Assembly: GCA_964035795.1 (NCBI GenBank)
Contig: OZ038321.1
Coordinates: 13,571,971 to 13,635,970 of the forward strand
Direction of reading: 5' to 3'
DNA length: 64,000 bases
Origin: Pterobdella sp. o SKG-2022
Lineage: Eukaryota > Annelida > Clitellata > Hirudinida > Piscicolidae
The notes under the pieces are model-generated. The model saw only the letters and a program-made list of their open reading frames with translations. It ran no database searches and was not told the DNA's origin. Shown piece by piece: positions 1-11,990 of this stretch. The stretch's first letter is position 1, and each line of letters begins with the position of its first letter. Made by a program: the position numbers and the translations under genes.

Positions 1-153
1 GCCGTTGTCTACAAAAAGAAAGATCATCCACAAAGTCAAATGACAACGATACCAAAATATCAGTTTGTCGATACCTGCTACCAAAGTCTACTGTTATCCA
101 GGTTATAACAGAAAAACAGTCTCAATTTGGCGACGCTATTTTCGGTGCAGTTT
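1..153 (+). repeat. Dispersed repeat family N, copy 1 (3' half, cut by window edge)
   Basis: This is the 3' half of a repeat that recurs at about 5395, 20150, 26535, 34730 and 36840, always on the plus strand. It matches the 34730 copy across the segment with 'caacgataccaaaatatcag', 'ctactgttatcca' and 'ctcaatttggcgacgctat'. One reading frame is open here and reads similarly to the other copies (a peptide containing KSNDNDTKISV and later TEKQSQFGDAIF). No RNA polymerase III boxes, terminal inverted repeats or poly(A) tail were recognised, so its class is unknown. Confidence 0.7.
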
Positions 154-164
154 AATGTCATACA

Positions 165-655
165 CATCATCATCATCGTTTTGAGACGGTTTCCATGCTA
201 GCATGGGTTGGATGGGGTTTCATAATAGCTCATCTCCACAATCTACGATCTTGGGCAAGTTCAGGATTGAGTTTCTTTTAAGGTCGTTGCCTATAAATTG
301 GGACCATGTTTTTCTTGGTCTACCTTGTTCTTGCTTACCCTCTACCATGACATGCCTGCAAGCACTTGCTGGGTTACCAGCATCCATCCTCATTACATAG
401 CCAATCCATCTCAGTCTATTTTAGCATAACACCTCAGTGATATCTGAAATTCCCAGTCTGTCCCTCAATTTATCTGATGATCTGCTTTCCTTTGAGCTTA
501 CATAGCACATCCACCTGATCATCACCTTATCAGCTCTGGATATTCTAGTAATATCTTCCACCTTATTAGATCAAGTCTCACTATCATAAACCATAACACT
601 CCTGAAGTAAGCAGCATATAAACGCCCTTTTGTTTTAAGTCGTTCATAATAAATT
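165..655 (-). mobile_element. LINE 3'-end fragment (reverse transcriptase C-terminal region)
   Basis: Read on the minus strand this decayed stretch encodes the post-reverse-transcriptase region typical of many invertebrate non-LTR elements. Recognisable pieces are a GRLYAAYFRSVMVYDSET-like segment, MIRWMC, an NRLRWIGYVMRMD motif and a GRPRKTWSQ motif. The element end is at the low coordinate, with a (CAT)n/(ATG)n tail and the motif 'tccatgctagcatgggttgg', which recurs at 35795-35850. There are several stops and frameshifts and no catalytic domain, so it is dead. The clade (RTE- or CR1-like) cannot be settled by eye. Confidence 0.75.
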
Positions 656-807
656 CATATAACATTATAATCCTTATTTTAATATATGAAATTTATTAGA
701 AAAAAAGAAATAATGAAATAAAAAAATTAAATAATGATATTTTATTTTAAATAACTATATCTTTTATACTTATTTCATTCAAATAATATAATAATAAATT
801 TTCTAAC

Positions 808-1481
808 AAGTCTCATATCAGCATCGAGCACTGAAGCCTGGTTGTTTAATAAATCCATTAGTTTTTCTGCAAATTGAACTCCTTTGCTTGTATAACAATG
901 GGAAATCTGTAGTTTTGTTTTTTGATTGGATAAGAAATAAAATATAGGTATTGTACTTATCATTGTTTTAATAACTTATCAAATGCTTTGAAACACATAC
1001 AGCTTATGATATATAACAGAACAAAAATATTATTGAAGGATTATATTTGAAAATATTTGTCAATAACCAATAAATAGTTTGAAAATAAGATAATGAAAAA
1101 AAAATCCTGATATCAAAACCAGAAAAAAATGATTAATAAAAAAACATGTTGAAAAAAAGTCTGCCTGGGCAATAAAAGTGGTCAATGTCACAATATCTTC
1201 TTCATGTGTTGATGGGTTTAATAGTAAACTGTTCCATAACTCTTCAAATTCCGAATATATCTTCAAGAACTGGTCAAAAATGAAATAATTTAAATTGATA
1301 TATAATCAAAAAGTATTGTTGCTTTAAATTCTCTATTAAAATGCATAAAAATTATTTTTACAAGGTTTAAAAGAAATATATTTAAATTTTGAATTCTTAC
1401 ATCGGATTCATATAAAGAAGGATCCTTTTTTATTTTATTCTGTAATATAGGCAAATTTTTGATTTTAATTTCTTCTGTCAT
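808..1481 (-). CDS. SDAD1: SDA1 homologue (ribosome biogenesis), 5' part, exons 1-3
   Basis: SDA1 is a conserved nucleolar protein needed for 60S ribosomal subunit maturation and export. Three exons read as its N-terminus: exon 1 1401-1481 (27 codons, starting MTEEIKIKNLPILQNKIKKD), exon 2 1165-1269 (35 codons, with LLLNPSTHEEDIVTLTTFIAQ) and exon 3 about 808-906 (33 codons, ISHCYTSKG to SVLDADMRL). They follow the family order: LPxLQNxIKRDP, then NPSKPSEELAELVMFLAQ, then the HCYP and VLDPDLRM blocks. All junctions are phase 0. Exon 2 ends in CAG followed by gc, not gt, so intron 2 would be GC-AG. An in-frame stop lies upstream of the ATG. The exon 3 donor is weak and approximate. The rest of this normally 680-690 aa protein must lie left of the window. 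Identification is firm, exon 3's end is not. Confidence 0.82.
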
Positions 1482-1509
1482 TTTAAAATTGAAGCCAAAT
1501 TGCAATTTA

Positions 1510-3210
1510 AATTAAACATGCACTTGTGTTTACATGAGTGATATAAAATATCATAGACTCTTGAAAACACTTTGAGTATAAAACTTGTATTTGAAAAGTT
1601 CGATTTAGTTGAGATAGTGATAATTTAGTTTAATTAGCGATAGAGATTTTTAGTCAATACAATTAAAAAAATAAAAATCAAATTGAAATTTCAAAATTTA
1701 AAAAAATTATTGTTTCGCACTTCATATGAATTTATTACGAACGACTTAAAATCCGATTAAACCCCATGCTCATTACTTTTTAAAAAATTTCAAGTACAAA
1801 AAATAAAATTTTTTATTGATTAAAGGAACATCTAACTTAATAGAATTTTACACCCATTATCTGTAGCGAGTTTTTGCTTCGCTACAAACGCACTAATCTT
1901 TAAAAGAGCCTTAAAAAAAAGAATGGAGGTTATTTGAATTCAACAAAACTTTCAAAAACAAAAACCAGAGATTAAAAAAAAGTTAGTGAAAAATCATGAA
2001 AATTAGAGGGCTAGTAAAACTAAGAACAAGACGACCAGGGAGCTCAATTACTTTAGAAATGAAAGAAAGAGTACAAATTTGTCGGTTCTAACAGGATAAA
2101 AATTGCAAAAAAAACCCTCTCTTCAAGAAAAAACCAAAAAAAAATATCATGGAAGATTAAAATGGATGAATGTAGGAGACAAAGCGAGTTGCACTATTCA
2201 AAGTTTTATTGAAAATTGGTTTCACAAGATTGTAGCAGAGAAAATTAGCCAATACGATCAAGACGAGAGTTCTGAGTTTATAAGAAAACTTTTATTACTT
2301 CTACTGAAGTGTTAAAACAAGACAGCAAGTTTTATTTGAGATAAATAACACAGAAACTGAAAAAACCATAATATAAACAAGAAAAAAGTTACTCCACAAA
2401 CAATACTGATAGAAAAATGTTATTATAGATTTTTCAAAAGTATGAATGTTAAATTTAAAAACATAAAATCGGTTGGAAAATATACCATTGTTGAAACAGT
2501 TTAAAAGCTGTTTTGAGGAGTAATGAGAAAATGCGCCATCATAGAGCTGACTAGAAAGAAGATCGATAATGTTTTATGTAGTAGATTCATTATCGGCTAA
2601 TTGAAATCAAACACGATATCGAAATTCAAAATATTCAATTTTTGGAACTTTTGAAAGTATGAATGCGCGTAGTTATTGTAAGATGTGACAACGTTGCACT
2701 TTTTACGTTTGTTGTAGTTTTAATTTGATACTCTTTTTTAGTTAGTATCGTCATCGCTAATTAAACTGGTGATTCTAGTATTATTCTATCTTGTTGATAA
2801 AAAGTAGATTTATCCCGTTGAGAACGCGCAAGAACATATACCTTGGAGTTGATTAAAATATTTGAAGTCAAAACATGTGAATTTTGTGACATGAAAGAGT
2901 ATAAAATTTTAAAAGTTAAAAATCATATTTTACACATTTTATCAATAAATCAAGTCAATATCGAGAAATTTCTTTGACACGAGTCAGTAACGATGCTATG
3001 ACATTCCTCTGTTTCTTCACTTCAAGACAGGTATCCACTAATCGGTCTGAAAAATTAGTGTTATGAATGTTACTCACTACACATGAAAGGTTCATTGAAA
3101 TTTTTTGTTAAATTTGTAATTAAATTATGAAAACTCGATAAAACTTAAATTCAACCAGTTGTATAAAATCCCATAAATAATTTTTTTTTCAAAACGTTAT
3201 TATTCTTATT
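1510..3210. other. AT-rich stretch without a recognised gene
   Basis: No recognisable exon chain or transposon protein is visible. A small hairpin occurs at about 1861-1885 (TGTAGCGA pairing with TCGCTACA). It is followed by an 18-base string beginning aaacgcactaatctt that is seen again at about 27325. A 70-codon open frame at 2103-2315 (lysine-rich, with WMNVGDKASCTIQSFIENW) resembles nothing I know and has no splice context; I do not call it a gene. Confidence 0.5.
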
Positions 3211-3345
3211 GCATTTTCAGATCGGGGCATATTGCCTCAATTTGTAAAAGTATATTACATAACAAAATACTTTTTTTTTGTATTCTGGAATACTAAACAA
3301 AAACAAAGCTTTTGAATATATCAAATAATCGTCTTCATTAGGAGA

Positions 3346-4655
3346 ATGCAGGAAAGCTACCTTGAGAAGACTAGGAAGCTTTTTATCTGTTTTGTTGATT
3401 TGGAGAAGGCTTTTGATCGGGTACCAAGAAAGGTGATTGAATGGGCGCTGAGAAAGAAGTTGGTCCCGGAAAGGTTGGTTCAGGCAGTAATGTCGATGTA
3501 CAAAGGAGCAAAAACATGGGTTCAGGTTGGAGGTGGACATTCGGAAGAGTTTGATGTAGGTGTCCATCAAGAATCGGTTCTCTCGCCGTTTTTATCTTCA
3601 ATAGTGCTAAAAGTATTGTCGGAAGACGGAAGAAAAGGTGCTTTATATGAACTGCTTTATGCAGATGATTTGGTCTTGATGGCAGAGACTATGGAAGAAC
3701 TAGAAGCAAAATTCATCCGTTGGAAGGCAGCCTTTGAAGGGGAAGGATTGAAGGTTAATCTGGGTAAGACAAAAGTGATGGAGAGTAGTGGTGGTGGGGT
3801 TGTTATCTTGGCTAAGCTTGATCCATGTGGTGTGTGTGTGGTAAGAGGGCTAACGTAAATTGTGTGAGGTGCATGACATGTAAGAACTGGATTCATGCGC
3901 GGTGTGCTAGGGTAAAAAGAGTTTCTCGTAGGATGAATGGAAATTTTAAAAGTAGGGTTTGTATGAATGGTGCAAACGTGGAATGTAAGAATGCTTCAAA
4001 TGGTTGTTTAGGTGAGTTGGGGAGGGTAAATAGTTATTGTTATTTAGGAGACAATGTGAATGGTGGAGGAGGAAGTGAGGTAGCTGTTACACGAAGGATC
4101 GGGCTGAGCTGGAAGGCATTCAAAAGTGTGTCTTCTATGTTATTTGGTAAAAGACACACATGGAATATCAAAGGAAAAATTTTTAGGACATGTGTGAGGC
4201 CATTCATGACATATGGCTCGAAAACCTGGGTAGTAAGATTCGTTGAAGAGTATTTTGAGAAGAGCAGAAAAACGGATGCTTAGAATGATGTGTGGTGTGC
4301 AGCTAGCTGATGGTGTGAGTACAAAAGAGTTGATGGTTAGATTGGGGTTGGATTGTACGATCATCAAAGTGGTGAGGCAAGGGAGTTTGAGATGGCCAGG
4401 TCATGTAGTAAGAAAAGAGGATGACGACTGTGTCAAACAGGCGTGGAGGTTTGAGGTTGAAGTAAAGGAAGGGGAAGGCCAAGGTTAACCTGGAAAGTGA
4501 TGATGGAAAACCTTTTTCGTGGTCTTGGATTAGTTCTTGAAAATGGCTATGACAGGGTGAAATGGAGGGAGAGGGTAAGGTCATGGAAAAAAGTCAGTGA
4601 CCCCTTGGAAAAGGGAAAGATGCTGACTATAATAAAATGATGATGATGATGATTT
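3346..4655 (+). mobile_element. LINE with PHD-like finger, copy A1 (5'-truncated)
   Basis: This starts inside the reverse transcriptase palm at KLFICFVDLEKAFDRVPRKV. It runs through a HQESVLSP motif (HQGSVLSP in other copies), the catalytic YADDLVLMAE box at about 3658 and a GLKVNLGKTKVM segment. A Cys/His finger follows (C-x-CGKRANVNCVRCMTC-x4-H-x2-C) at about 3826-3970, then the C-terminal RRAEKRMLRMMCGVQL and LRWPGHVVRKEDDD region. The 3' end is AATAAAATGATGATGATGAT. Frameshifts near 3840 and 4250 and others break the frame, and no endonuclease domain is present. Related elements in other animals carry the same finger after the reverse transcriptase. The copy at 21420 has almost the same 5' boundary and about 90% similarity by eye. 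Confidence 0.88.
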
Positions 4656-4934
4656 TAAAAAGTTTTTGAAAATCTTAATTTATTACTACATTGTTAACTG
4701 TGTCAGCTTAAAATGCGGTATGTACCTTAAACACTGGGACTGCCAGCAGATGTTCTATTGATATTACTTATTTAATACGAGAGTAGCGCCCTGTAAAAAA
4801 TATCAATTGCGCAACCGAAACCTCAATGAGGGGAGACCTATTGGTCGACTAAGATTTTAATTTTTGCATTAAACGATTTCATTCAAAACATAGCTCCTAC
4901 TGTTATCCAATTTATAACTATATCAATCAGTATC

Positions 4935-5380
4935 AGTATTATTTTATCATAGTCAGCATCTTTCTCTTTTTCAAAGAATCACTGACTCCTTTAGATGACC
5001 TAACTCTCTTTCTCCATTTCGCCCTGTCATAGGCAGCATCAAAATCTATCCCAAGCCCTTAACACAGGATTTCCATCATACTTTTCCAAGCTTACCTTGG
5101 CCTTCCCCTTTATCTACTACCTCTAACCCCAAACCTCCATGCCCGTTTAACACAATTATTACCCCTTTCCTTACAAGATGATCCAGCCATCTCAAACTCC
5201 TTTCTCACTATCCAACTCCAATCTAACCATCAACGTTTTTGTACTCACACCATCAGCTAGCTGCACACCACACACCAATCGAAGCATCCGTTTTTATGCT
5301 TTTCTCAAAATACTCTCTTCAATGGATCTTATTACCCAAGTTTCCAAGTCACATGTCTTCACAGGCCTAACACATGTCAA
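4935..5380 (-). mobile_element. LINE with PHD-like finger, 3' fragment in reverse orientation
   Basis: This is the reverse complement of the last 450 bp or so of the A1/A2 family. Minus-strand reading gives the same MCGVQL-like, VRKGVDN-like and GRPRLTWK-like C-terminal pieces, and the tail reads 'gctgactatgataaaataat'. It lies tail-to-tail with A1 (4655) across about 280 bp and begins only with the C-terminal region, so it is strongly 5'-truncated. It carries stops and frameshifts and is not functional. It ends next to repeat N copy 2. Confidence 0.8.
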
Positions 5381-5394
5381 TTATATTGGATTAC

Positions 5395-5475
5395 ACTGCT
5401 TTATATGTTCTAAAACTGGGGTTGACAGCAGTCAGCCTGGATTATTGGAACTACTTATTATATAGGTTTATAACT
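5395..5475 (+). repeat. Repeat family N, copy 2 (5' end only)
   Basis: This short piece has the 5' part of family N: 'actggggttgacagcagtca' followed by 'gcctggattattggaactac'. Its open peptide segment TGVDSSQPGLLELL matches the segment kept in the other copies. It stops at about 5475. Bases 4898-4921 ('ctactgttatccaatttataac') look like a stray internal piece of the same repeat. Confidence 0.6.
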
Positions 5476-5639
5476 ATGGATGCTAATTTGGATTTAGTTT
5501 AAAGTAAACGTCCCCTTTTGAAGTTTGCTATTGATCGGGCATTACTAATTATTAGTAAAACAAAATCTTTCTCATAAAAAAGCATGGAAAGCATTACCTG
5601 CATCTACTCAATGTGGAATTTACATAGAATCCAGGTAAT

Positions 5640-6130
5640 TTTTTAAAGTGTATTCCGTGGAAGGTCCCAGAGAGCCTATCACCACAGAAATGGTTAGAAA
5701 AGCCATAAAAAAGATGAGCTTTGGAAAAGCGAAAGTGTGAAGCAGGGTGAGAATAGGTGATGAGTATAGCAACTTATTTGATGTTCGGGTGGGTGCCCAT
5801 TGAGGTACTGTTCTTAGCCCATAGCTTTTGTTATAGTGCTGAAAGCTTTTTCTGTAGTTTTGCACAGATCTCTTCTTTTTAAAGTTGGCATTCAGAATGT
5901 TGAAATAGTTTTACATACCAGCAGAATGAGGTGGTTTGAACATATGGAGCGTAGTGCTGGTTAGATTTCGCAGGTGTGAAAGTTGGAGTTAGATCCTTGC
6001 AAGAAACCTGGAAGGTTAAAAAAAAAACTTGGAATGGACTTGTATTGAATGACCAAAGAAAGCTAGGCATGGTTCCCCTCAATCGCTCTAAACGGAAAAG
6101 ATAGATCTTTCAAAAGACCCAGCATTTGTT
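5640..6130 (+). mobile_element. Decayed LINE fragment
   Basis: Three frames together give a degraded element: VEGPREPITTEMVRKAIKKM then FGKAK (the pre-palm region), DVRVGAH then GTVLSP (normally GVHQGSVLSP) and RMRWFEHMERSAG (normally the LRWFGHVERM motif). The catalytic YADD box is gone, consistent with an internal deletion around 5860-5900. Orientation is plus. It lies just downstream (in minus-strand terms) of the MIS12-like exons and may interrupt that gene's 3' region. Confidence 0.6.
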
Positions 6131-6184
6131 AAGGGAAAACAGGCTATATAAAAAGACTTGATTGATAAAAATTCAACGTCAATT

Positions 6185-7239
6185 TCATTTAATCTGATTA
6201 ATATAAATATCACAATTAAAAGCAAACACCACACCTGAAACACTTTGGCAAGCTGTTAGAGGATTATCTTTGAGCAGGTTGATCTTGTTCTTCATAGAAG
6301 ATTTTATACTTGTTAGATTCCTATTAAACTCATGCACCTTTAAAATAAAATATTTTAAAATTTTGAAAAGTTTGAAGTTGTTGACACTAGAACACTCATA
6401 CAGGCATGTATAAACTTTTCAAGATTTTTTTTTCAGAAAAAAAAAGTTTGAAATTTGGAAAATTATTTATTTTAGATATTGAGTTCTATTTTCTGTCAAA
6501 GTGTTTCGGTTCACACCAGTTACCTGATGATATTTGATTTATAACTTGAATTAAGTAATTAAGTAGACCATTAGATCACTCTTATTTAGTTTATTACATT
6601 ATTTGAATACTATCAATAATATACATTAAACATCTGAAACTTTACTAATTATTATACTATGGTAAGGCCTTCTTTAATCATCATCATCATTCTGTTTATG
6701 GTCCAGTTTTTTCAGCAGAGGGTAAAATAAAAGTATCATTTTAAAACAAAAAACTTGGTAGAAACAAAAACCAACTTCTTTAAGATGATGACCACTGGCA
6801 TCAAGCTCTTTGAATTTGTTTATAATATGTTCATGGGTGATCCCTTCTTTCCTGTTACCTTGATCATCTGGCAATAATATGTGCTCAGGAATATTGAAAT
6901 GATTGGCCAAAAGATAGTTCTGTGAATTGAGAAAATTATAAAATTTATGCTTTACTATTTGAAATTTTTTCAACATAGAAATTAATCAAGTATGAATATT
7001 TCATGAATACTTACTTCTAGAGATGAAAAATATTGCTCAAAGATTTTGACAATTTTTGCTATTAATTTTGGAGTCAATACATCTTCACACTCTTTATTTT
7101 CAGCTATTTTTTTCTTTGTGAAATTAATTTATTAACATTAGGTAACAATCAATATAAATTAATGTTACACAAGCTTACACAATCATTTTCAAATTCAACC
7201 AAGCCTCTTTCTATAGAAGTAGAAAATACTGAATATACT
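6185..7239 (-). CDS. MIS12: MIS12-like kinetochore protein, partial exon chain
   Basis: MIS12 is a subunit of the four-protein Mis12 complex that joins centromeric chromatin to the outer kinetochore. Two exons are well supported: 7015-7103 (ending LIAKIVKIFEQYFSSLE, donor gtaagt) and 6776-6919 (NYLLANHFNIPEHILLPDDQ), phase 0 between them. The IPxxILLPxD block preceded by an acidic stretch and helix is typical of MIS12. A third exon, 6235-6337 (VHEFNRNLTSIKSSMKNKIN), could read through to a stop at 6185 or be spliced. A candidate upstream exon at about 7169-7239 (VYSVFSTSIERGLVEFEND) fits only with a weaker donor, because the strong gtaagc donor gives the wrong phase. I found no initiator exon. 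The name rests on one motif block and overall layout, so it is moderate. Confidence 0.5.
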
Positions 7240-7259
7240 GCAAAAAATAAATTTATAGA

Positions 7260-9020
7260 TCAATTCAATTTATAACTTTTTATTTATGATTCAAATGATT
7301 ACTTTCATTTAATATTCCAATGGATGATAAACCAAAAAAATGGGTTTCGTAAAGTTGCTTTTCTAACGTAAAACTTTTTTCTTCCATTTTATATTATTGA
7401 ATGAATCTATCAATTAAAAACGTGATAATAAAAAAATCAATGGATACTTTAACTTTGAATTGACGCGGGTAATGACTGATCCTTCAATAGCGGTTATTTT
7501 ATCGCAGCAAAATTATAACTATATTCAACATAAAAAACTGTTTTCAAAGTTTGAAAAATTTCATAAAAGTATACCTTATTTGCTGATTTAAACTTGATTC
7601 ACAGAATGCATCATGCAATCTTTTTCAAAATAGTATTATTATGTTGAATATAGGGTAAAAAATCATAATGTTCAAGCAGATATATTGACAAAATCAAAAA
7701 ATATATTTTATTTGTTGATGAACAATTAAGTATAATCAAAAAATTTTTTTTATATTTTTTTCAATAAAATTAAACAAAAAAATTGAAATCTTATTCTGTA
7801 TTTCACGTTCCTTTATCAACCAATAAAAGTTTGTGCTAGTTTGTCAAGACATGTGTTTGAGTTTTCCTGCGACCAAAAAACCGCTAATGAAAGGTAATTT
7901 GGCAGAGATTTTGGGGCGCATTTAGGGCATAAAAACTCAATTTTTTTTCATATGCAGCAACCTTTACTCGTGTTGCATTAGAGCACTTTTCGCTAACTGT
8001 TTATGAAGTTATTGAACTGTAATTGCTATTAGAATAACTTATAAAAAACCAAACAAAAACGAGTTTAACGAGTGGCATTAATTTTGGAGACCCTTTTTCT
8101 GACAAACTAGCCAAGAATCACAATAACTTCTTGTCAAGACACATTTTAGATAATTTAATATAACTCAATATAGGTTAATACTTTAAGCTTAATACAATTA
8201 AAAATTTATGAAATCCTTATACTTGCTTGAACCCTTTTTTCAATCGTTTTCCGAACTCTTTTGAATCTAATACTTTTGAATGGATTTTTCAAAAAATCGG
8301 ACCCTCAACATCTAGCCTATGGTCAAAATTCTTTGTGCCTATAATTAACCGAAATTTTTTTCAGACATAACAACTATCTATTTTTCTCAAAATGAAAGCT
8401 TAGGCAAAGATTCTCAACAACTCATAATAAAGCTCTTTCTTAATAGACCTTATCAGAACGAAAAAGCATGTTTGCATCTTGCTTATGTGAGAGTTCATGA
8501 TCAAGTTTTTATATATAAAAATACCAAAACTCTAACACTCTGAAAATGAGATGAAAATATCCAAAACCCTAATATGTTTGATTGGTAACTTATTCACCTT
8601 TCTTAAAAAAGAAAACCATTAAACTTAAGTTTTGGGCCTATTAGATAAAATAGATAATTTATTTTCTTTATTAAAGTTTACGAGGAGTAACTTTTCAAGA
8701 CACAAATGAGAGAAAAATTGAATGTTTGAATACTTTCAAAGTTCTTCCTTCGTCGATGTACGGCTTTCCTCTAGTTTACATAGGTCATTGTCTTGCTTCA
8801 GTTTAACTGTTTGTTCTATGTTTAGTTTGTGTGCTTTCAAGTCTTATTTGATCGCTATGAAAAGGCTGGAGATGGGTTTTCCACATTTTGCGATTTTTGT
8901 TTTAAGGCTTTGATGGTAGTTTGTTTAGCTGAAACAAAATCATCTATGCTTAGAGTATGGCCTAACATTTGCCAGCGTCGCTTTGTCACGACTTGAGAGA
9001 CTGGTTCAGCCAGAGCATTT
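7260..9020. other. AT-rich stretch without a recognised gene
   Basis: No exon chain, transposon domain or RNA gene was recognised. A short phrase 'gtcaagaca' recurs at about 7840, 8131 and 8693, which may be chance or a decayed repeat. Confidence 0.4.
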
Positions 9021-9023
9021 ACG

Positions 9024-9640
9024 TTAAGATAGATAAGTAAATAACTTATTACGCATCGTTGATAGGCTTTCTGCTATGAACTGCTTGAAGAGAAAGGTTT
9101 CAAGGTTTTTAAAGAAAATATAATTAGAAGGAGAAAATTCAAGAGTAGAAGGTAAAGAGTTCCAGAAAAAAAACAGATTTAGCATAGCATGTTCAGCATA
9201 TTGAATTAAAACTATAGCATTCAATTACACCGAAACAGTCAGCAAATATGTTGCGCAATTGTTCAGTTTAACCAGACAGTTAGAATACAGTTGAGTGGAA
9301 TCCGCATATTGGTCAAACCGTTGTAACGCAATTTTTTTCAAACCCCTAAAATTTAGATTAAATAAGAGCGGGCAGATTAAGGAACCTTGTGGCACACTAG
9401 CATGAAGTAGGAATAAAATGGACCTGGAGCTATTATTAGTAACAAAACCTCTCATTCGAGTAATTCATACAACTCTAAGGCTAATTTTATAAAAAAAAGT
9501 TGCGAAAATAATCTATTTATTTATGATTGACTAGGTCGAAGACTGAGAAAAGATCCAAAAATACCAGAAGATTAAACCTACCTTCATCAGCTTCTTTTAA
9601 AACATACGTGTAGATTCTTTTTATGAGTTTCTGTTATAGG
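9024..9640 (-). mobile_element. CR1-type LINE 3' fragment
   Basis: Minus-strand frames give SVPQGSLICPLLFNL (family GVPQGSVLGPLLF), a decayed YADST for the catalytic YADDT with TQLY after it, and then directly the C-terminal FFWNSLPSTLEF and FLFKQFIAE region. About 200 residues normally between these blocks are missing, so the copy is internally deleted as well as 5'-truncated. The D-to-S change in the active site shows that it is dead. Confidence 0.7.
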
Positions 9641-10749
9641 GGAAAAACAGATCCAAATTGAATGACAGATTGAACAAGAAAAGTAGATTGAAGTTTTCGA
9701 AATTGTAGATTTTCAACCAGAAAATTAAGTCATTTATAACAGTCTTTTTGATACAACAGAAATATTAGAAACTGGCCTATAATAAAATAAGTAAGATTGG
9801 ATCAGATTTTTTCAATATTGGTGTCATACAAGCTACCCTCAATTTTCAAAAAACACTTTTTGATTTGAGAGGCATTAGAGATAATAATTTTAAAGACTGC
9901 TTAAACTTTTAGTATTTCTATTTGCATGTTTCGAACAATTTTTAAAATCTTTTTCTTGAGTCATCTACATTTTTTGATACACGAGGATTAGTGCTTTATG
10001 AACTATTACCGTATCGAAGCCCCAGTATGGGACGACTGATGGTTGACTAAGTAAGAGATTTCTTGAGAATCACTCGTACAAACAATATTTAAGTGTCTTT
10101 TTTCGAATTCAGAAAACAACCTTATTTGCATTTTCAACAATTTCTTAAATAGCAAGATATTTTGCAAACGTACAATAAAAACATAAACTTGGTTCTCAAA
10201 AGTCCCAATACTTTAGAACATGACTTTGTCTAGATTTTTGAGTGCATGAACATTTATTTAAAATATTTGATGTTTTTTTTAACTACCAGACAATTTAGCA
10301 AGTTATAGTTATCATATACTTTTTTTAATTTTGTGAAATAGTAATATAAATGAGAAGATTTATAAACACTAATAACTTTTTATTAAAAGTACAAAGCTTT
10401 TCGTTATCATTTAACATTTTAATTTAGAAACGCTGATGGCTCCCTATCCTTCAAGGGTGTACAAAAAGAGCAAATTACTGTTTCACTAGACTTCTGTTGT
10501 ACCTAAACAATAGAAAAAAATATAATAAAAAGTGATTTATATAAAGCCAGCAGAATCACATCTGATTTCCAACTCAAACGGAGCGAGATACATAGAAAGG
10601 ACAAACGCGAAAGTTTTCCCGAAAAGTTTAGCAATTGTTATCAATTAAATTGATATCCCAAAGGATGAAAGTCTGACTCCACATTGGTTCTTTGAGAATC
10701 AAAAAAGACTCCACTCAAAAATTTCACTCTAGGAAGGAGTTGATTCTCC

Positions 10750-11990
10750 ACAAATATATTGACAAGCTCAATTTTTTTTAAATGTTATTTCGTTTTAATA
10801 CCCGTGGATTACGCACAAAATAAGATCTCACTTCAAAATCAACCCCAAAAATTAGTTAAAAAAAGGAAGATAAAACCGCCTAGACTCATGAAAGTGTATA
10901 TGGATGATACGTTTGGGATTATGAATAATAACAAGACGAACACCTCACACTTCGAATTCATGAAACTACTTAGTGAAGTTGACGAAAATTTAAAATTCAG
11001 GGTTGAGATCAAAAATGATTCCAAACTACCTTTTCTTGACACTCTTATCATAAGAGAAAAAAATGGAACATTAAAAACCGTCGTCTACCGATAACCTTCA
11101 AACACAAGACTAACCATCAACCTCAAATCCAGTCAAGACCCTAAAATATAGATGGGAGTTTTTAAAGGGCCCTTTTAAAAAAAGAAATAGAATTCCTGAT
11201 CACAAACTTTGAAGACAATGGTTTCAACCGGAAAAAACTGTTACAAATAGCAGCTTCATACAAGCCCAAAAAACCAAAAGCCGAAATTGATAAAAAAAAA
11301 AATTAAGAAACAGAACAACCCAAAAAAATAACAAAGTGCAACACCAACATAAACAACCAAATAAACATATAACATGGGTATCATTACCTTACATGCCTAC
11401 AATAAAAAAACAAGTTTAAAAAATCTTCACAAACAACAACATCGCTTACCATACTTCATCAGGTCAAAAACTGGGACATATCCTATGCTCACCAAACAAA
11501 ATAAAACACGAAAAAGTAGACAAAAAGAAGTTTACCAGTTGAAGTGTTTCTGCGATAACAACAAATCATACAATTGCCAAACCAGGGTGTGCATAAGAAC
11601 TCGAATAAAGCAGAATAAATCAGACATATGTTCAAAAAAGCCAGAATCTACAATATCAGGAATATCAAAGCATGCACGCCAATGTAATCACGGCCAACTA
11701 AACTGGGACGAACCAGAGATAATCGCAACTTTTTCCCAAAAAAATATAAATATTAAAAAAAACCTTCTAGTTCGTGAAAGCTTAGAAATAAAAAACATAA
11801 GACAATAATCAGTGACCCACAATGTTACGTCAATACCAAAGCCTGGGACCCACTCTAAAGAGAATGCAAATAATACAAAAGAAGCGGAGCAGGAGTTTAA
11901 CTCAAAATTATAACATCAGACAATAATTTCACCCTTCATAAATGCTTTAAAACACATCTCATAAAATAAAACACTACTACATAATTTAAC
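10750..11990 (+). mobile_element. Penelope-like element fragment (RT end plus GIY-YIG endonuclease remnant)
   Basis: The first part, 10840-11095, holds the Penelope reverse transcriptase active-site region (LMKVYMDDTFGIM) and the following KLPFLDTLIIRE and VVYR block. The second, 11440-11810, is the endonuclease: VYQLKCFCDNN, GISKHARQCNHG and NLLVRESLEIK. In this family the endonuclease reads VYKL..C then YIGQT; here the YIG is replaced by YNC, so the catalytic motif is lost. Stops separate the two parts. The tail 'tgacccacaatgttacg ... gcctgggaccc' matches the copy ending at 57430. Confidence 0.85.

Noticed and set aside
775..963. An independent minus-strand gene at 775-963
   Set aside because: The segment 808-906 is exon 3 of the SDA1 homologue; the rest is intron read-through.
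2103..2315. A 70-codon lysine-rich open frame as a gene
   Set aside because: No homology, no splice sites and no flanking exons; kept only as a note in the gene-free stretch.
10839..11051. Minus-strand open frame opposite the Penelope reverse transcriptase
   Set aside because: It is a shadow of the plus-strand YMDD region; only the plus strand matches a known family.
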